A stretch of DNA of 64,000 bases from contig JAUFRC010000001.1 in the NCBI GenBank assembly GCA_030410095.1, forward strand, positions 2,678,501 to 2,742,500, written 5' to 3'. Shown here piece after piece: positions 47,333-57,611 of this stretch (position 1 is the stretch's first letter; each line of letters opens with the position of its first letter). The notes under the pieces are model-generated. The model was not told the DNA's origin and did not search any database. It was given only the letters and a program-made list of their open reading frames with translations. Made by a program: the position numbers and the translations under genes. This stretch comes from Paracoccus cavernae. GTDB lineage: Bacteria; Pseudomonadota; Alphaproteobacteria; Rhodobacterales; Rhodobacteraceae.

Positions 47333-48114
47333 ATGATGCTGCGCACTCTGGTTTCCGCTTTGACCCTTTCGCTTCTGGCCGCCGCGCCTCCATGGCCGAG
47401 ACCATCCGCGTCGGCATGTCGGGCGGCTATTTCCCCTTCACCTTCGTGCGTGCCGACAAGCTGCAGGGCTTCGAGGTGGATTTCCTCGAGGCGATTGCCG
47501 CAGAGACCGGCGACGATGTCGAATTCGTCACCATGTCCTTTTCCGGCCTGATCGGCGCTCTGGAATCGGGGCGCATCGATACCGTCGCCAACCAGATCAC
47601 CATCACCCCCGAGCGGCAGGAGAAATTCGATTTCACCCAGCCCTATGTCTATGACGGGGCACAGGTTGTCGTGCAGAAGGGCAATCCCAAAGGCATCGCC
47701 GGCCCGCAGGACCTGTCGGGCAAGACCGTTGCGGTCAACCTCGGCTCGAATTTCGAGGAACTGCTGCGCGCGCTTCCCAATGCCGCCGATATCGACATCA
47801 AAACCTACGAGACCAATTTCGAACAGGATGTCGCCCTTGGCCGCGTCGATGCTTTCGTGATGGACCGCGTGTCTACCGCGCAGGTGATCGCGAAAAGCCC
47901 CTTGCCGCTGGAACAGGCGGGCGCGCCCTTCGACGAGATCCAGAACGCGCTGCCCTTCCGCAAGGATGCGGCTGGCGAGGCAATGCGCGCCAAGGTCGAT
48001 GCCGCGATCACCAAGCTCAAGGAAAACGGCAAGCTGGCCGAGATCTCGCAAAAATGGCTCGAGCAGGATGTGACCAAGCCCTTGGCCGAAACCGCAGCCA
48101 CGCCCGCGCCGTAA
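47333..48114 (+). CDS. ABC transporter periplasmic binding protein, polar amino acid type (one frame break)
   Basis: About 260 residues with a signal peptide (MMLRTLVSALTLSLLAAA). The frame breaks near 47388 in GCCGCGCCTCCATGGCC, one missing base, before MAETIRVGMSGGYFPFTFVR. The mature part is a family 3 solute-binding fold: KLQGFEVDFLEAIAAETGDD, FSGLIGALESGRIDTVANQI, TPERQEKFDFTQPY and NLGSNFEELLRAL. The ligand is probably a polar amino acid, not determinable here. AGGAGAGA precedes the start. First gene of a three-gene importer operon. Confidence 0.85.
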
Positions 48115-48115
48115 C

Positions 48116-48787
48116 ATGGCGCTTGATACCGCCTATATGGCCGAAATCCTGCCGGTGATCCTTGGCTATGTGCCAAGGACGCTGGCGATGGCCGGTGCCG
48201 CGATGGTGGGATCGCTGATCCTGTCGGTGCTGCTTGCCATCGTGCGGGTGCTCAAGGTGCCGGTACTCGACTGGCTGGTTGCGCTCTACATCAGCTTTTT
48301 CCGCGGCACGCCGCTGCTGGTCCAGCTGTTCCTGTTCTACTTCGGCCTGCCGCAGCTTGTCGCCGAGCTGAAGGCGATCACCGGCATGCAGGCGGCGATC
48401 TTCGGGCTGATGCTGCATTTCGCGGCCTATATGGCGGAATCGATCCGCGGCGCGATCCTCGGCATCGACCGCAGCCAATGGGAGGCGGCGGAATCGCTCG
48501 GCATGACGCGGGGAAGGATGCTGATGCGCATCATCCTGCCGCAAGCCAGCCGGATCGCCGCGCCGACCCTGCTGAATTACTTCATCGACATGATCAAATC
48601 GACCTCGCTCGCCTTCACGCTCGGCGTGACCGAGATGATGGGCGCGGCGCAGAAAGAGGCGGCGGGAAGCTTTCTCTATCTCGAATCCTATCTCGTGGTG
48701 GCGCTGCTTTACTGGGCCATCGTCGAGGCGCTCTCGTTCCTCCAAAGGCTGTTCGAGCGGCGTATGCAGAAGGCGTTCCAGCGATGA
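48116..48787 (+). CDS. ABC transporter permease, polar amino acid type
   Basis: 223 residues, a HisM/GlnP-type inner membrane permease with about five helices. LYISFFRGTPLLVQLFLFYF is the N-terminal HisMQ block. The EAA loop is EAAESLGMTRGRMLMRIILP. It starts one base after the binding-protein stop and its stop overlaps the ATPase start (ATGA). A single permease gene implies a homodimer. Frame intact. Confidence 0.92.
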   Translation: MALDTAYMAEILPVILGYVPRTLAMAGAAMVGSLILSVLLAIVRVLKVPVLDWLVALYISFFRGTPLLVQLFLFYFGLPQLVAELKAITGMQAAIFGLMLHFAAYMAESIRGAILGIDRSQWEAAESLGMTRGRMLMRIILPQASRIAAPTLLNYFIDMIKSTSLAFTLGVTEMMGAAQKEAAGSFLYLESYLVVALLYWAIVEALSFLQRLFERRMQKAFQR

Positions 48788-49531
48788 GCGACAAAGACGG
48801 TGTGTCGATTGCGGGGCTGCGCAAAAGCTTTGGCGCGCTGACGGTTCTGGACGGGATCGACCTTAGCCTGCAGTCCGGCGAAAGGGTGGCGATCATCGGG
48901 CCTTCGGGGACCGGCAAGTCGACGCTGCTGCGCTGTCTGAACTTTCTCGACCGGCCGGATGCGGGAATGATCCGCATCGGGGACCTCTCGGTCGATGCCG
49001 CGCGTGCCGGACGCGCCGAGATTCTGGCCCTGCGGCGGCGCACCAGCTTTGTCTTTCAAAACTATGCGCTTTTCGCAAACAAGACTGCGCGCGAGAACCT
49101 GACCGAAGGGCTGATCAGCGTCCGCGGCCTGTCCAAGCCCGAGGCCAATGCCCGCGCCGACGAGATCCTTGCCCGCATCGGTCTGGCCGATAAAGCGGGC
49201 AGCTATCCCGCCGCTTTGTCGGGGGCCAGCAGCAGCGCGTGGGTATCGGGCGGGCGATGGCGATGGGCTCGGAGCTGATGCTCTTCGACGAGCCGACCTC
49301 GGCGCTCGATCCCGAATGGGTGGGCGAGGTGCTCGACCTGATCCGCACCATCGCCGACGGCCGCCAGACGATGCTGATCGTCACCCACGAGATGCAGTTC
49401 GCCCGCGAAATCGCCGACCGCATTGTTTTCATGGAGGGCGGACGCATCGTCGAACAGGGCCCGCCCGCGCAGGTTTTCGACGCGCCGCAAGACCCCGGAC
49501 CCGCGAATTCCTGCGGCGTGTGTCGGCATAG
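48784..49531 (+). CDS. ABC transporter ATP-binding protein, polar amino acid type (two frame breaks)
   Basis: About 250 residues. Walker A is GPSGTGKSTLLRCLN, the Q loop is RTSFVFQNYALF, and the signature is LSGGQQQRVGIGRAMAM after repair of a missing base near 49228. Walker B is MLFDEPTSALDPEWVGEVL, and the H loop is IVTHEMQFAREIADR. A second break near 49490 must be repaired to end as PRTREFLRRVSA at 49531, the usual GlnQ/HisP ending. It powers uptake by the two preceding genes. About 90 bases then separate it from the formaldehyde cluster. Confidence 0.92.
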
Positions 49532-49620
49532 GCTTGCAGGGTACAACCTTTTGACCACTTGCGCCGAGGGGGCGCAGGCGTGATTTTGCAGGCATATTTA
49601 GTCCAATCGGAGGATGGACC

Positions 49621-50203
49621 ATGGTTGATACGTCTGGCGTGAAAATTCACCCTGCAGTCGATAACGGCATCAAGCCGACCAAAGCCGGTTTCGGCGGTGG
49701 CGAACTGCATTGCAAATGCGCCTCGAATCCGGTGCGCGTGACTGTTGCATCGCAGACCGCGCATAACCACGTTTGCGGTTGCACCAAGTGCTGGAAACCC
49801 GAAGGCGCCGTCTTCTCGCAGATCGCGGTTGTCGGCCGTGATGCGGTTACCGTCACCTCGGGCGCCGACCGTCTGGAGATCGTCAACAAGGACGCTCCGA
49901 TCCAGCGCCACAAATGCTCCGCTTGCGGCGTGCACATGTACGGCCGCATCGAGAACAAGGAACATCCGTTCTACGGTCTCGACTTCGTTCACACCGAGCT
50001 GTCGGACACCGACGGCTGGTCCGCCCGGAATTCGCGGCATTCGTGAGCTCGATCATCGATCGGGCGTTGATCCGAGCCGTATGGACGCGATCCGCGCCCG
50101 TCTGCGCGAGCTGGGCCTCGAGCCCTACGACGCGCTTTCGCCGCCGCTCATGGATGCGATCGCAACCCATATCGCGAAAAAATCGGGTGCCCTTCCGGCT
50201 TAA
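49621..50203 (+). CDS. gfa: S-(hydroxymethyl)glutathione synthase, Gfa (two frame breaks)
   Basis: About 194 residues, condensing formaldehyde with glutathione at the head of the GSH-linked oxidation pathway. It starts [20 protein letters not shown]. Zinc ligands are [24 protein letters not shown] and [12 protein letters not shown], the Gfa pattern. [18 protein letters not shown] precedes a break near 50022; the frame then reads [11 protein letters not shown], breaks again near 50060, and finishes as [20 protein letters not shown] and the stop at 50203. It is followed by flhA after about 110 bases, as in Paracoccus denitrificans. Confidence 0.93.
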
Positions 50204-50317
50204 TGCCGGTTCGGATAACTTGACTGTCAGAGGGGCCGGGAAACTGGCCCCCGATGCAATGAAGACCAAGACGCCAGCGGGTCCCTTGGCCCGCACTATC
50301 AAGGAGAGCCCCAAATG

Positions 50318-51444
<1,127 letters not shown>

Positions 51445-51447
51445 TCG

Positions 51448-51462
51448 CTAAGCACTGCTTAG
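51448..51462. promoter_or_regulatory. 15-base palindrome just after flhA
   Basis: CTAAGCA, one central C, TGCTTAG: a perfect inverted repeat 3 bases after the flhA stop. It is about 70 bases ahead of the ClpP-like gene and could be an operator for that gene or part of the 3' end of flhA. Confidence 0.35.
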
Positions 51463-51468
51463 GTAAAA

Positions 51469-51500
51469 GACGGCGGGGACGGGGAACCGCTCCCGCCGTC
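51469..51500 (+). terminator. hairpin between flhA and the ClpP-like gene
   Basis: GACGGCGGG (51469-51477) pairs with CCCGCCGTC (51492-51500). It ends 19 bases before the ClpP-like start and close to its ribosome site, so it could be a terminator, an attenuator or a processing site. No T-run follows. Confidence 0.5.
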
Positions 51501-51519
51501 AACATGAAAGGGACCGATC

Positions 51520-52161
51520 ATGGCGAAGCATTTCGTTTTGGACGATGACGACGATGATGATGACGATGACGCGCCTCGTCAGGATGCGCCCAAGGAAGAG
51601 GGCCTCGGCCTTCCCGAAGGCGACAAGATCGGCAAACTCTACTTCAAGTCGCGCACGGTAATCGTTGCGGGCCAGATCAACGACAAGCTGGCTCAGCGCA
51701 CGGTTGCCCATCTTCTGGCCCTGGCCGAAGACAGCGACAAGCCGATCAACATGCTGATTTCCTCGCCCGGCGGGCATGTCGAATCGGGGGACATGATCCA
51801 TGACGTGATCAAGTTCATCCGTCCGACCGTGCGCACGATCGGTTCGGGTTGGGTCGCTTCGGCCGGCGCGCTGATCTTTGTCGCCGCGAAGAAGGAAAAC
51901 CGTTTCTGTCTGCCGAACACGCGCTTCCTGATCCACCAGCCCTCGGGCGGGATCGGCGGTACCTCGTCGGACATGATGATCCAGGCAGAGCAGGTCCGCA
52001 TCATGCGCGACCGCCTGAACCACATCTTTGCCGATGCCACCGGCCAGCCGGTCGAGCGCATCGAGAAAGACACCCAGCGCGACTTCTGGCTGAATACGCA
52101 AGAGGCGCTGGACTACGGTCTTCTGGGCCAAGTCATCACCTCGGCGGATGAGCTGAAATGA
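51520..52161 (+). CDS. ClpP-like serine protease with an acidic N-terminus
   Basis: 213 residues. A run of ten aspartates at residues 8-17 precedes a complete Clp fold. The catalytic Ser lies in GSGWVASAGALIF, the His in RFLIHQPSGGIGG, and the Asp in IEKDTQRDFWLNTQEALDYG, in the same order and spacing as ClpP. It differs from housekeeping ClpP in the nucleophile elbow (WVASAG rather than AASMG). GAAAGGGA lies upstream. It overlaps the following acetyltransferase by 4 bases and sits between flhA and fghA. The poly-Asp tract could alter ClpX/ClpA docking; this is inference. Frame intact. Confidence 0.85.
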   Translation: MAKHFVLDDDDDDDDDDAPRQDAPKEEGLGLPEGDKIGKLYFKSRTVIVAGQINDKLAQRTVAHLLALAEDSDKPINMLISSPGGHVESGDMIHDVIKFIRPTVRTIGSGWVASAGALIFVAAKKENRFCLPNTRFLIHQPSGGIGGTSSDMMIQAEQVRIMRDRLNHIFADATGQPVERIEKDTQRDFWLNTQEALDYGLLGQVITSADELK

Positions 52162-52679
52162 CCACGAATAGCCGGGGCGTAGCGATACGCCCCGCCTTGC
52201 CGTCCGATCACGACGTGATCTGGAGCATTCTCGAGCCGGTCTATCGCGCCGGCGAAACCTATTGCATCCCGCGGGACATTTCGCGCGATGAGGCTTTGGC
52301 GGATTGGTTTGTCGAGCCCTTCACCGCCTTCGTCGCCGAGATCGACGGCGAGATTCTCGGCATCAGCCATGTCGGCCGCAACCGGCCCGGTCCGGCTTCC
52401 CATGTCGCCAATGCCAGCTTTGCAACCGCACCCGCCGCGCGCGGACGCGGGATCGCGCGCGCTTTGGTCGAACATGCCAAGGATTGGGCGCGCGGGCAGG
52501 GCTTTCGCGCGATGCAGTTCAACTTCGTCGTGTCGAGCAACGCGGATGCCGTCCATTTGTGGCAGAAAGCCGGTTTTGCCATTGTCGGCAGGCTGCCTGC
52601 AGCATTCGATCACCCCACACATGGCTATGTCGATGCATTGGTCATGTTCCAGGATTTGACGAAAGGAGAGCAGGGATGA
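52158..52679 (+). CDS. GNAT-family N-acetyltransferase
   Basis: 173 residues. IRPALPSDHDVIWSILEPVY is the N-terminal GNAT block. The acetyl-CoA loop is APAARGRGIARALVEHAKDW, followed by GFRAMQFNFVVSSNADAVHL and WQKAGFAIVGRLP. Substrate unknown. It overlaps the ClpP-like gene (ATGA) and fghA, making a translationally coupled trio within the formaldehyde cluster. Frame intact. Confidence 0.88.
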   Translation: MTTNSRGVAIRPALPSDHDVIWSILEPVYRAGETYCIPRDISRDEALADWFVEPFTAFVAEIDGEILGISHVGRNRPGPASHVANASFATAPAARGRGIARALVEHAKDWARGQGFRAMQFNFVVSSNADAVHLWQKAGFAIVGRLPAAFDHPTHGYVDALVMFQDLTKGEQG

Positions 52680-53510
52680 CGCTCACTTACGAAACTTTGT
52701 CCGAGAACCGCAGCTTCGGCGGGACTCAAGGCGTCTACAAGCACAAGTCGCAAGCGACCGGCACCGACATGACCTTTGCGGTCTACCTGCCTCCGGCGGC
52801 CGAATTCGGCAAGGTTCCGGTGCTGTGGTTCCTTGGCGGCCTGACCACCACCCACGAGAATGCGATGACCAAAGCGGGCGCGCAGGAATGGGCTTCGGAA
52901 TATGGTCTGGCGCTGATCTTCTGCGATACCTCGCCGCGCGGCGAAGGCGTGCCGAACGACGAGGCCTATGACCTCGGCCAAGGCGCGGGCTTCTATGTCG
53001 ATGCGACCGAAGCGCCGTGGAGCACGCATTTCAAGATGTGGCACTATGTGGCGCACGAGCTGCCCGAGCTGGTCTTCAACAATTTCCCGCTCGACCGCGA
53101 CGCGCAGGGCATCACCGGCCATTCGATGGGCGGCCACGGCGCGCTCACCCTCGCGATGACCTATCCCGAGACCTACAAATCGGTTTCGGCCTTCGCGCCG
53201 ATCGCCAACCCGAGCCAGTCCGACTGGGGCCGCAAGCAGTTCACCGCCTATCTCGGCGCGGACGATCGAAATGGCAGGCCCATGATCGACCGTTCTGATG
53301 CGCGAGCGCGGCTATCCGGGCGAAGTGCTGGTCGATCAGGGCGGCAAGGACCAGTTCCTCGACCTGCTGAAGCCGGAAACGTTGGCCCACGCCATGATGG
53401 AGCGTCGCCAGCCCGGCGTTTTCCGCATGCAGCCCGGCTACGACCACAGCTATTTCTTCGTCCAGACCTTCATGCCCGAGCACATCCGCTGGCACGCTGA
53501 ACGTCTGTAA
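52676..53510 (+). CDS. fghA: S-formylglutathione hydrolase (two frame breaks)
   Basis: About 278 residues, an esterase-D type alpha/beta hydrolase releasing formate and glutathione. It starts MTLTYETLSENRSFGGTQGV. VPVLWFLGGLTTTHENAMTK and GHSMGGHGALTLAM (nucleophile Ser) are diagnostic; the acid Asp lies in LVDQGGKDQFLD and the His in GYDHSYFF. Breaks near 53265 and 53290 interrupt AYLGAD, SKWQAHD and VLMRERGYPG; each is one missing base. It completes the gfa-flhA-fghA pathway whose product feeds the formate dehydrogenase encoded 26 kb away. Confidence 0.95.
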
Positions 53511-53517
53511 AATATCA

Positions 53518-53540
53518 TTCCCCCGGTAAAATCGGGGGAA
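53518..53540 (+). terminator. hairpin after fghA
   Basis: TTCCCCCG (53518-53525) and CGGGGGAA (53533-53540) form an 8-bp stem 8 bases after the fghA stop. It separates the formaldehyde operon from xoxF. The remaining 146 bases up to xoxF probably hold the xoxF promoter; I could not assign its boxes. Confidence 0.6.
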
Positions 53541-53686
53541 GTTCCTGCGACGAAATGCCGATTTTCCCTAATACTTTCAGCTTATGCTACGCCCGCATTG
53601 ATTGACGCAAAGCGTTGCGGGGCCAATCCTCTCAACAAGTTGATGGTCCGGTGTGATGCCGCGCTGTCAGACTGAGGGAGGAAGTC

Positions 53687-55498
53687 ATGAAAACACTACT
53701 CAAAGGCGCATCCGTCGCCCTGCTGATGTCTGGGACCGCAGCATTCGCGAACGACAGCGTGATGGCGGAAATCGCCAAGCCGGAACAATGGGCTATCCAG
53801 ACCGGCGATTATGCGAACACCCGCTATTCGACGCTGGACCAGATCAACAAGGACAACGTGCAGGACCTGCGCGTCGCCTGGACCTTCTCTACCGGCGTGC
53901 TGCGCGGTCACGAGGGCTCGCCGCTGGTGATCGGCGACATCATGTATGTCCATACGCCGTTCCCCAACAACATCATCGCGCTCGACCTGAACAACGACGG
54001 CAAGATCCTGTGGCGCTACGAGCCGCAGCAGGACCCGAACGTCATTGCCGTGATGTGCTGTGACACCGTTTACCGCGGCCTGTCCTATGCCGACGGCATG
54101 ATCCTGACCCACCAAGCCGACACCACGCTGACCGCGCTCGATGCGAAAACCGGCGAAGTGAAATGGTCGATCAAGACCGGCGATCCGGCCATCGGCGAGA
54201 CCAACACCGCGACCGTTCTTCCGGTCAAGGACAAGGTCATCGTCGGCGTCTCGGGCGGTGAATACGGCGTCCGCGGCCGCGTGACCGCCTATAACCTCAA
54301 AGACGGCTCGGAAGCGTGGAAGGCCTATTCGACCGGCCCCGACGCGGAAATGCTCGTCGATCCGGAAAAGACCACCCATCTGGGCAAGCCGATCGGCGCC
54401 GACAGCTCGCTCAACAGCTGGGAAGGCGACCAGTGGAAGATCGGCGGCGGCACCACCTGGGGCTGGTTCTCGTATGATCCGGACCTGAACCTGATGTATT
54501 ACGGCACCGGCAACCCGTCGACGTGGAACCCGTCGCAGCGTCCGGGCGACAACAAATGGTCGATGACCATCATGGCCCGCGATGTCGATACCGGCATGGC
54601 CAAGTGGTTCTACCAGATGACGCCCCATGACGAATGGGACTTTGACGGCGTCAACGAGATGATCCTGACCAACCAGCAGATCGACGGCACCGACCGCAAG
54701 CTGCTGACCCACTTCGACCGGAACGGTTTCGGCTATACGATGGACCGCGAAAGCGGCGAATTGCTGGTCGCGAAGAAGTTCGATCCGGCCGTCAACTGGG
54801 CGACCGAGGTCAATATGGACCCCGCGTCCGACCAATACGGCCGTCCGCAGGTCGTGGCCGAATACTCGACCGCGCAGAACGGCGAAGACGAGAACACCAC
54901 CGGCGTCTGTCCGGCGGCTCTCGGCTCGAAAGACCAGCAGCCGGCGGCCTTCTCGCCCAAGACCAACACCTTCTATGTGCCGACCAACCACGTCTGCATG
55001 GACTACGAGCCCTTCCGCGTGGCCTATACCGCCGGTCAGCCCTATGTCGGTGCGACGCTCTCGATGTTCCCGGCCCCCAACAGCCATGGCGGCATGGGTA
55101 ACTTCATCGCTTGGGACAACGTCAAGGGCGAGATCAAATGGTCGCTGCCCGAGCAGTTCTCGGTGTGGTCGGGTGCTCTGGCAACCGCAGGCGACATCGT
55201 CTTCTACGGCACGCTGGAAGGTTATCTGAAGGCGGTCGACGCCGAGACGGGCAAAGAGCTTTACAAGTTCAAAACCGCTTCGGGCATCATCGGCAACGTC
55301 ATGACCTACGAGCACGGCGGCAAGCAGTACATCGGCATTCTGTCGGGTATCGGCGGCTGGGCAGGGATCGGCCTTGCGGCTGGTCTGACCAACCCGAACG
55401 AAGGTTTGGGCGCGGTCGGCGGTTATGCGGCGCTGTCCGATTATACCGAGCTTGGCGGCCAGCTGACGGTGTTCGAGCTTCCGGGTACCCCCGGCTAA
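53687..55498 (+). CDS. xoxF: lanthanide-dependent methanol dehydrogenase XoxF
   Basis: 603 residues, a periplasmic PQQ quinoprotein oxidising methanol. A signal peptide ends near AFA at residue 21. The vicinal disulfide that contacts PQQ is C124-C125 (AVMCCDTV). The active-site stretch [11 protein letters not shown] (314-324) has the catalytic Asp318 plus the extra Asp320 two residues on, the feature separating lanthanide enzymes from calcium MxaF, which has Ala there. [20 protein letters not shown] and tryptophan-docking repeats complete the eight-blade propeller. GGGAGG precedes the ATG. Frame intact. Followed by xoxG and xoxJ. Confidence 0.96.
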   Translation: MKTLLKGASVALLMSGTAAFANDSVMAEIAKPEQWAIQTGDYANTRYSTLDQINKDNVQDLRVAWTFSTGVLRGHEGSPLVIGDIMYVHTPFPNNIIALDLNNDGKILWRYEPQQDPNVIAVMCCDTVYRGLSYADGMILTHQADTTLTALDAKTGEVKWSIKTGDPAIGETNTATVLPVKDKVIVGVSGGEYGVRGRVTAYNLKDGSEAWKAYSTGPDAEMLVDPEKTTHLGKPIGADSSLNSWEGDQWKIGGGTTWGWFSYDPDLNLMYYGTGNPSTWNPSQRPGDNKWSMTIMARDVDTGMAKWFYQMTPHDEWDFDGVNEMILTNQQIDGTDRKLLTHFDRNGFGYTMDRESGELLVAKKFDPAVNWATEVNMDPASDQYGRPQVVAEYSTAQNGEDENTTGVCPAALGSKDQQPAAFSPKTNTFYVPTNHVCMDYEPFRVAYTAGQPYVGATLSMFPAPNSHGGMGNFIAWDNVKGEIKWSLPEQFSVWSGALATAGDIVFYGTLEGYLKAVDAETGKELYKFKTASGIIGNVMTYEHGGKQYIGILSGIGGWAGIGLAAGLTNPNEGLGAVGGYAALSDYTELGGQLTVFELPGTPG

Positions 55499-55561
55499 GT
55501 CCTTCGGGGAAAAAGACATCATACTTTAGTTCCGAAATCTGAATCGTGAACTGTTCTCAGG

Positions 55562-55587
55562 CCGCCCCAAGCCTAACCTTGGGGCGG
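55562..55587 (+). terminator. hairpin between xoxF and xoxG
   Basis: CCGCCCCAAG (55562-55571) and CTTGGGGCGG (55578-55587) form a perfect 10-bp stem with loop CCTAAC, followed by TCTTATAG. It lies 64 bases after the xoxF stop. Its position suggests partial termination or mRNA stabilisation that would set xoxF expression above xoxG. Confidence 0.65.
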
Positions 55588-55615
55588 TCTTATAGTGACT
55601 AAAGGGAGGGAAACA

Positions 55616-56188
55616 ATGAAATCGACGGTGACTGCAGGAATGCTGGCATTGGGACTGGCGCTGGCAACTGCAGCCTCGGCGCAGGATCAGGCGGCCGAAG
55701 CGACAGCGGCTCCGGCCGAGGCGGGAGCAGCCGCCGGTGCGGCCACGCTGCCGGACGGGCGCGACATTGCTCCGGCCAAGATGGAGAACGGGCGCTGGTA
55801 CACCGAGGACGACATCCCGACCTACAAGATCGAGGCCGACGGTACGGTCGATTACGCGACCTTCTCGGGTTATCGCCGCTATTCGGCCGAGTGCCACGTC
55901 TGCCACGGCCCCGACGGCGAGGGTTCGACCTATGCGCCGGCGCTGAAGAATTCGGTGCTCAAGCTCGACTACTACCAATATCAGGAAATCATCGCTTCGG
56001 GTAAGCAAGAGGGCTCTCTCGTGATGCCGGCCTTCGGCACCAACAAGAACGCCTGGTGCTATGTCGACGACATTTACGTCTATCTGCTCGCGCGCGGCAC
56101 CGATGCCGTTCCGCGTGGTCGTCCGGCAAAGCGCGCCGATAAATCCGACGAATTCACCGCGCAGGAAGATTCCTGCATGAACGGGTGA
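55616..56188 (+). CDS. xoxG: XoxG-like cytochrome c, electron acceptor of XoxF
   Basis: 190 residues. The signal peptide is MKSTVTAGMLALGLALATA with cleavage near ASAQ. An Ala/Glu-rich linker follows to about residue 45. One heme c site is ECHVCHGPDGEG, and a probable axial Met lies in GSLVMPAFG. The C-terminus has WCYVDDIYVYLLARGTDAVP, typical of c-L/XoxG cytochromes. It accepts electrons from XoxF. The start is ATG 55616 with AGGGAGG upstream. Its stop overlaps the xoxJ start (TGATG). Frame intact. Confidence 0.9.
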   Translation: MKSTVTAGMLALGLALATAASAQDQAAEATAAPAEAGAAAGAATLPDGRDIAPAKMENGRWYTEDDIPTYKIEADGTVDYATFSGYRRYSAECHVCHGPDGEGSTYAPALKNSVLKLDYYQYQEIIASGKQEGSLVMPAFGTNKNAWCYVDDIYVYLLARGTDAVPRGRPAKRADKSDEFTAQEDSCMNG

Positions 56189-57041
56189 TGCGCTTGGCGC
56201 ATCCGGCACGGGGCGGCTCGGTGCCGCCCTGACAGGCCTTGTGCTGGCCTGTGCCACGTCGCTGGTGCTCGCGCCCGCTGCCGTGGCGCAGGTCGCCGAT
56301 CTGCGCTCGCATACCGAGTTCAGGGTCTGCGCCGATCCGGCCGCCTCGCCGATGTCCTCGGATGACGGCAGCGGGTTCGAAAACAAGCTGGCCGAGCTTT
56401 TCGCCGCCAAACTCGAGGTTCCGGTCAGCTACACCTGGTTTCCGCAGGGGATGGGCTTCATCACCAAGACGCTGCGCGCAGGTGTCTGTGACGTCGTGAT
56501 CGGCTATGCCCAGGGCGACGAATTGGTCCAGAACACCAACCATTACTACACTTCGGTTTATGGAATCGTGACGCGCAAGGACAGCCCGCTGGCGTCGGTC
56601 GAGCAGCTGACCGATCCCGCGCTCAAGGGCCAGCAGATCGGTGTGGTGGCGGGAACGCCTCCGGCGACGCATCTGGCGCGCGCGGGTCTGGCCAAGGACA
56701 TGCACGGGTTCGACCTCTTCGTCGACCGCCGTGTCCGCGATCCGATCGGCGACATGCTCGAGCAGGTGAAGTCCGGACAGCTCGCGGCAGCCGTCGCATG
56801 GGGGCCCTTGGCCGGTCCGCTGGTCAAACAGGATCCCGAGCTGCAATTCGTGCCGCTGCTGAAGGAAACCGAAAGCCCGCGTCTCTTCTTCCGCATCACG
56901 ATGGGAGTGCGCGCCGAAGAGCAGGAATGGAAGCGCGAGCTCAACAGTCTGATCCGGCGCAATCAGGCCGAGATCGACGCCATCCTGTTCGAGGCAGGCG
57001 TTCCCTTGGTCGACGACTACGGTAAGGCGTTGAAAGAATGA
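56188..57041 (+). CDS. xoxJ: XoxJ-like periplasmic binding protein (one frame break)
   Basis: About 284 residues of the MxaJ/XoxJ branch of family 3 solute-binding proteins, implicated in XoxF activation or PQQ/metal loading. A signal peptide region reads LGAALTGLVLACATSLVLAP. The mature part contains EFRVCADPAASPMSSDDGSG, FENKLAELFAAKL, TLRAGVCDVVIGYAQGDELV and FFRITMGVRAEEQEWKREL. The ATG at 56188 and the mature frame differ by one base; a missing base near 56213 in the G/C-rich signal region explains this. The stop overlaps the next gene (ATGA). Confidence 0.87.
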
Positions 57042-57586
57042 AGCATCTGGTCGCCGTTCTGTGTCTATCCGGAGCGGCGGCTTTCGCCGAAACCCCTCAG
57101 CCCGAGGGGTTTCGCGGCCCGCCCTATCAAGCCGAGCTCCCCGCCGCCCTGACCGGAGCAAGGACGATCGACGCCAACGAGGCGCAACGCCTTCACGCCG
57201 ATGGGGCGGCTTTCATCGATGTCTATCCGCGCCAGAAAAAGCCACAGAACCTGCCCGAGCACACGGTTTGGCGCGCCGAGCCGCATCTGACCATTCCGGA
57301 TGCGCTTTGGCTTTACGATACTGGTTACGAAAGGCTGAAGGCATCGGAGCAAAGCCGTCTGGAACTCGGTCTCGCCGAGGCGTCCGGCGGGGATTTCGAT
57401 GCGCCTTTGGTGATCTTCTGCCGTGCCGATTGCTGGATGAGCTGGAACGCCGCCAAACGCGCCGTGGCTTTGGGTTACAAACAGGTGCTGTGGTTTCCCG
57501 AAGGCACAGAAGGGTGGGAGGGAACGGGCGGCATGCTCGTCCCCGCCGCGATCTATCGGCCGCGGGCCGCAGGCACGAAGCCCTAG
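57038..57586 (+). CDS. PQQ-dependent catabolism-associated CXXCW rhodanese-like protein
   Basis: 182 residues with a signal peptide (MKHLVAVLCLSGAAAFAET). A rhodanese-like fold carries the motif CRADCWMSWNAAKRA at about residues 130-144, the CXXCW signature that names this family found beside PQQ alcohol dehydrogenases. EGFRGPPYQAELPAALTGAR is the usual N-terminal block. The biochemical role is unknown; periplasmic thiol chemistry or cofactor maturation has been suggested by its location. Coupled to xoxJ by an ATGA overlap. Frame intact. Confidence 0.88.
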   Translation: MKHLVAVLCLSGAAAFAETPQPEGFRGPPYQAELPAALTGARTIDANEAQRLHADGAAFIDVYPRQKKPQNLPEHTVWRAEPHLTIPDALWLYDTGYERLKASEQSRLELGLAEASGGDFDAPLVIFCRADCWMSWNAAKRAVALGYKQVLWFPEGTEGWEGTGGMLVPAAIYRPRAAGTKP

Positions 57587-57611
57587 GGCCGAGCTATGCG
57601 AAAACCCGTTG

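Noticed and set aside
53696..55522. Open frame of about 600 codons antisense to xoxF
   Set aside because: No domain, no ribosome site; it is a shadow of the strongly biased XoxF coding sequence.
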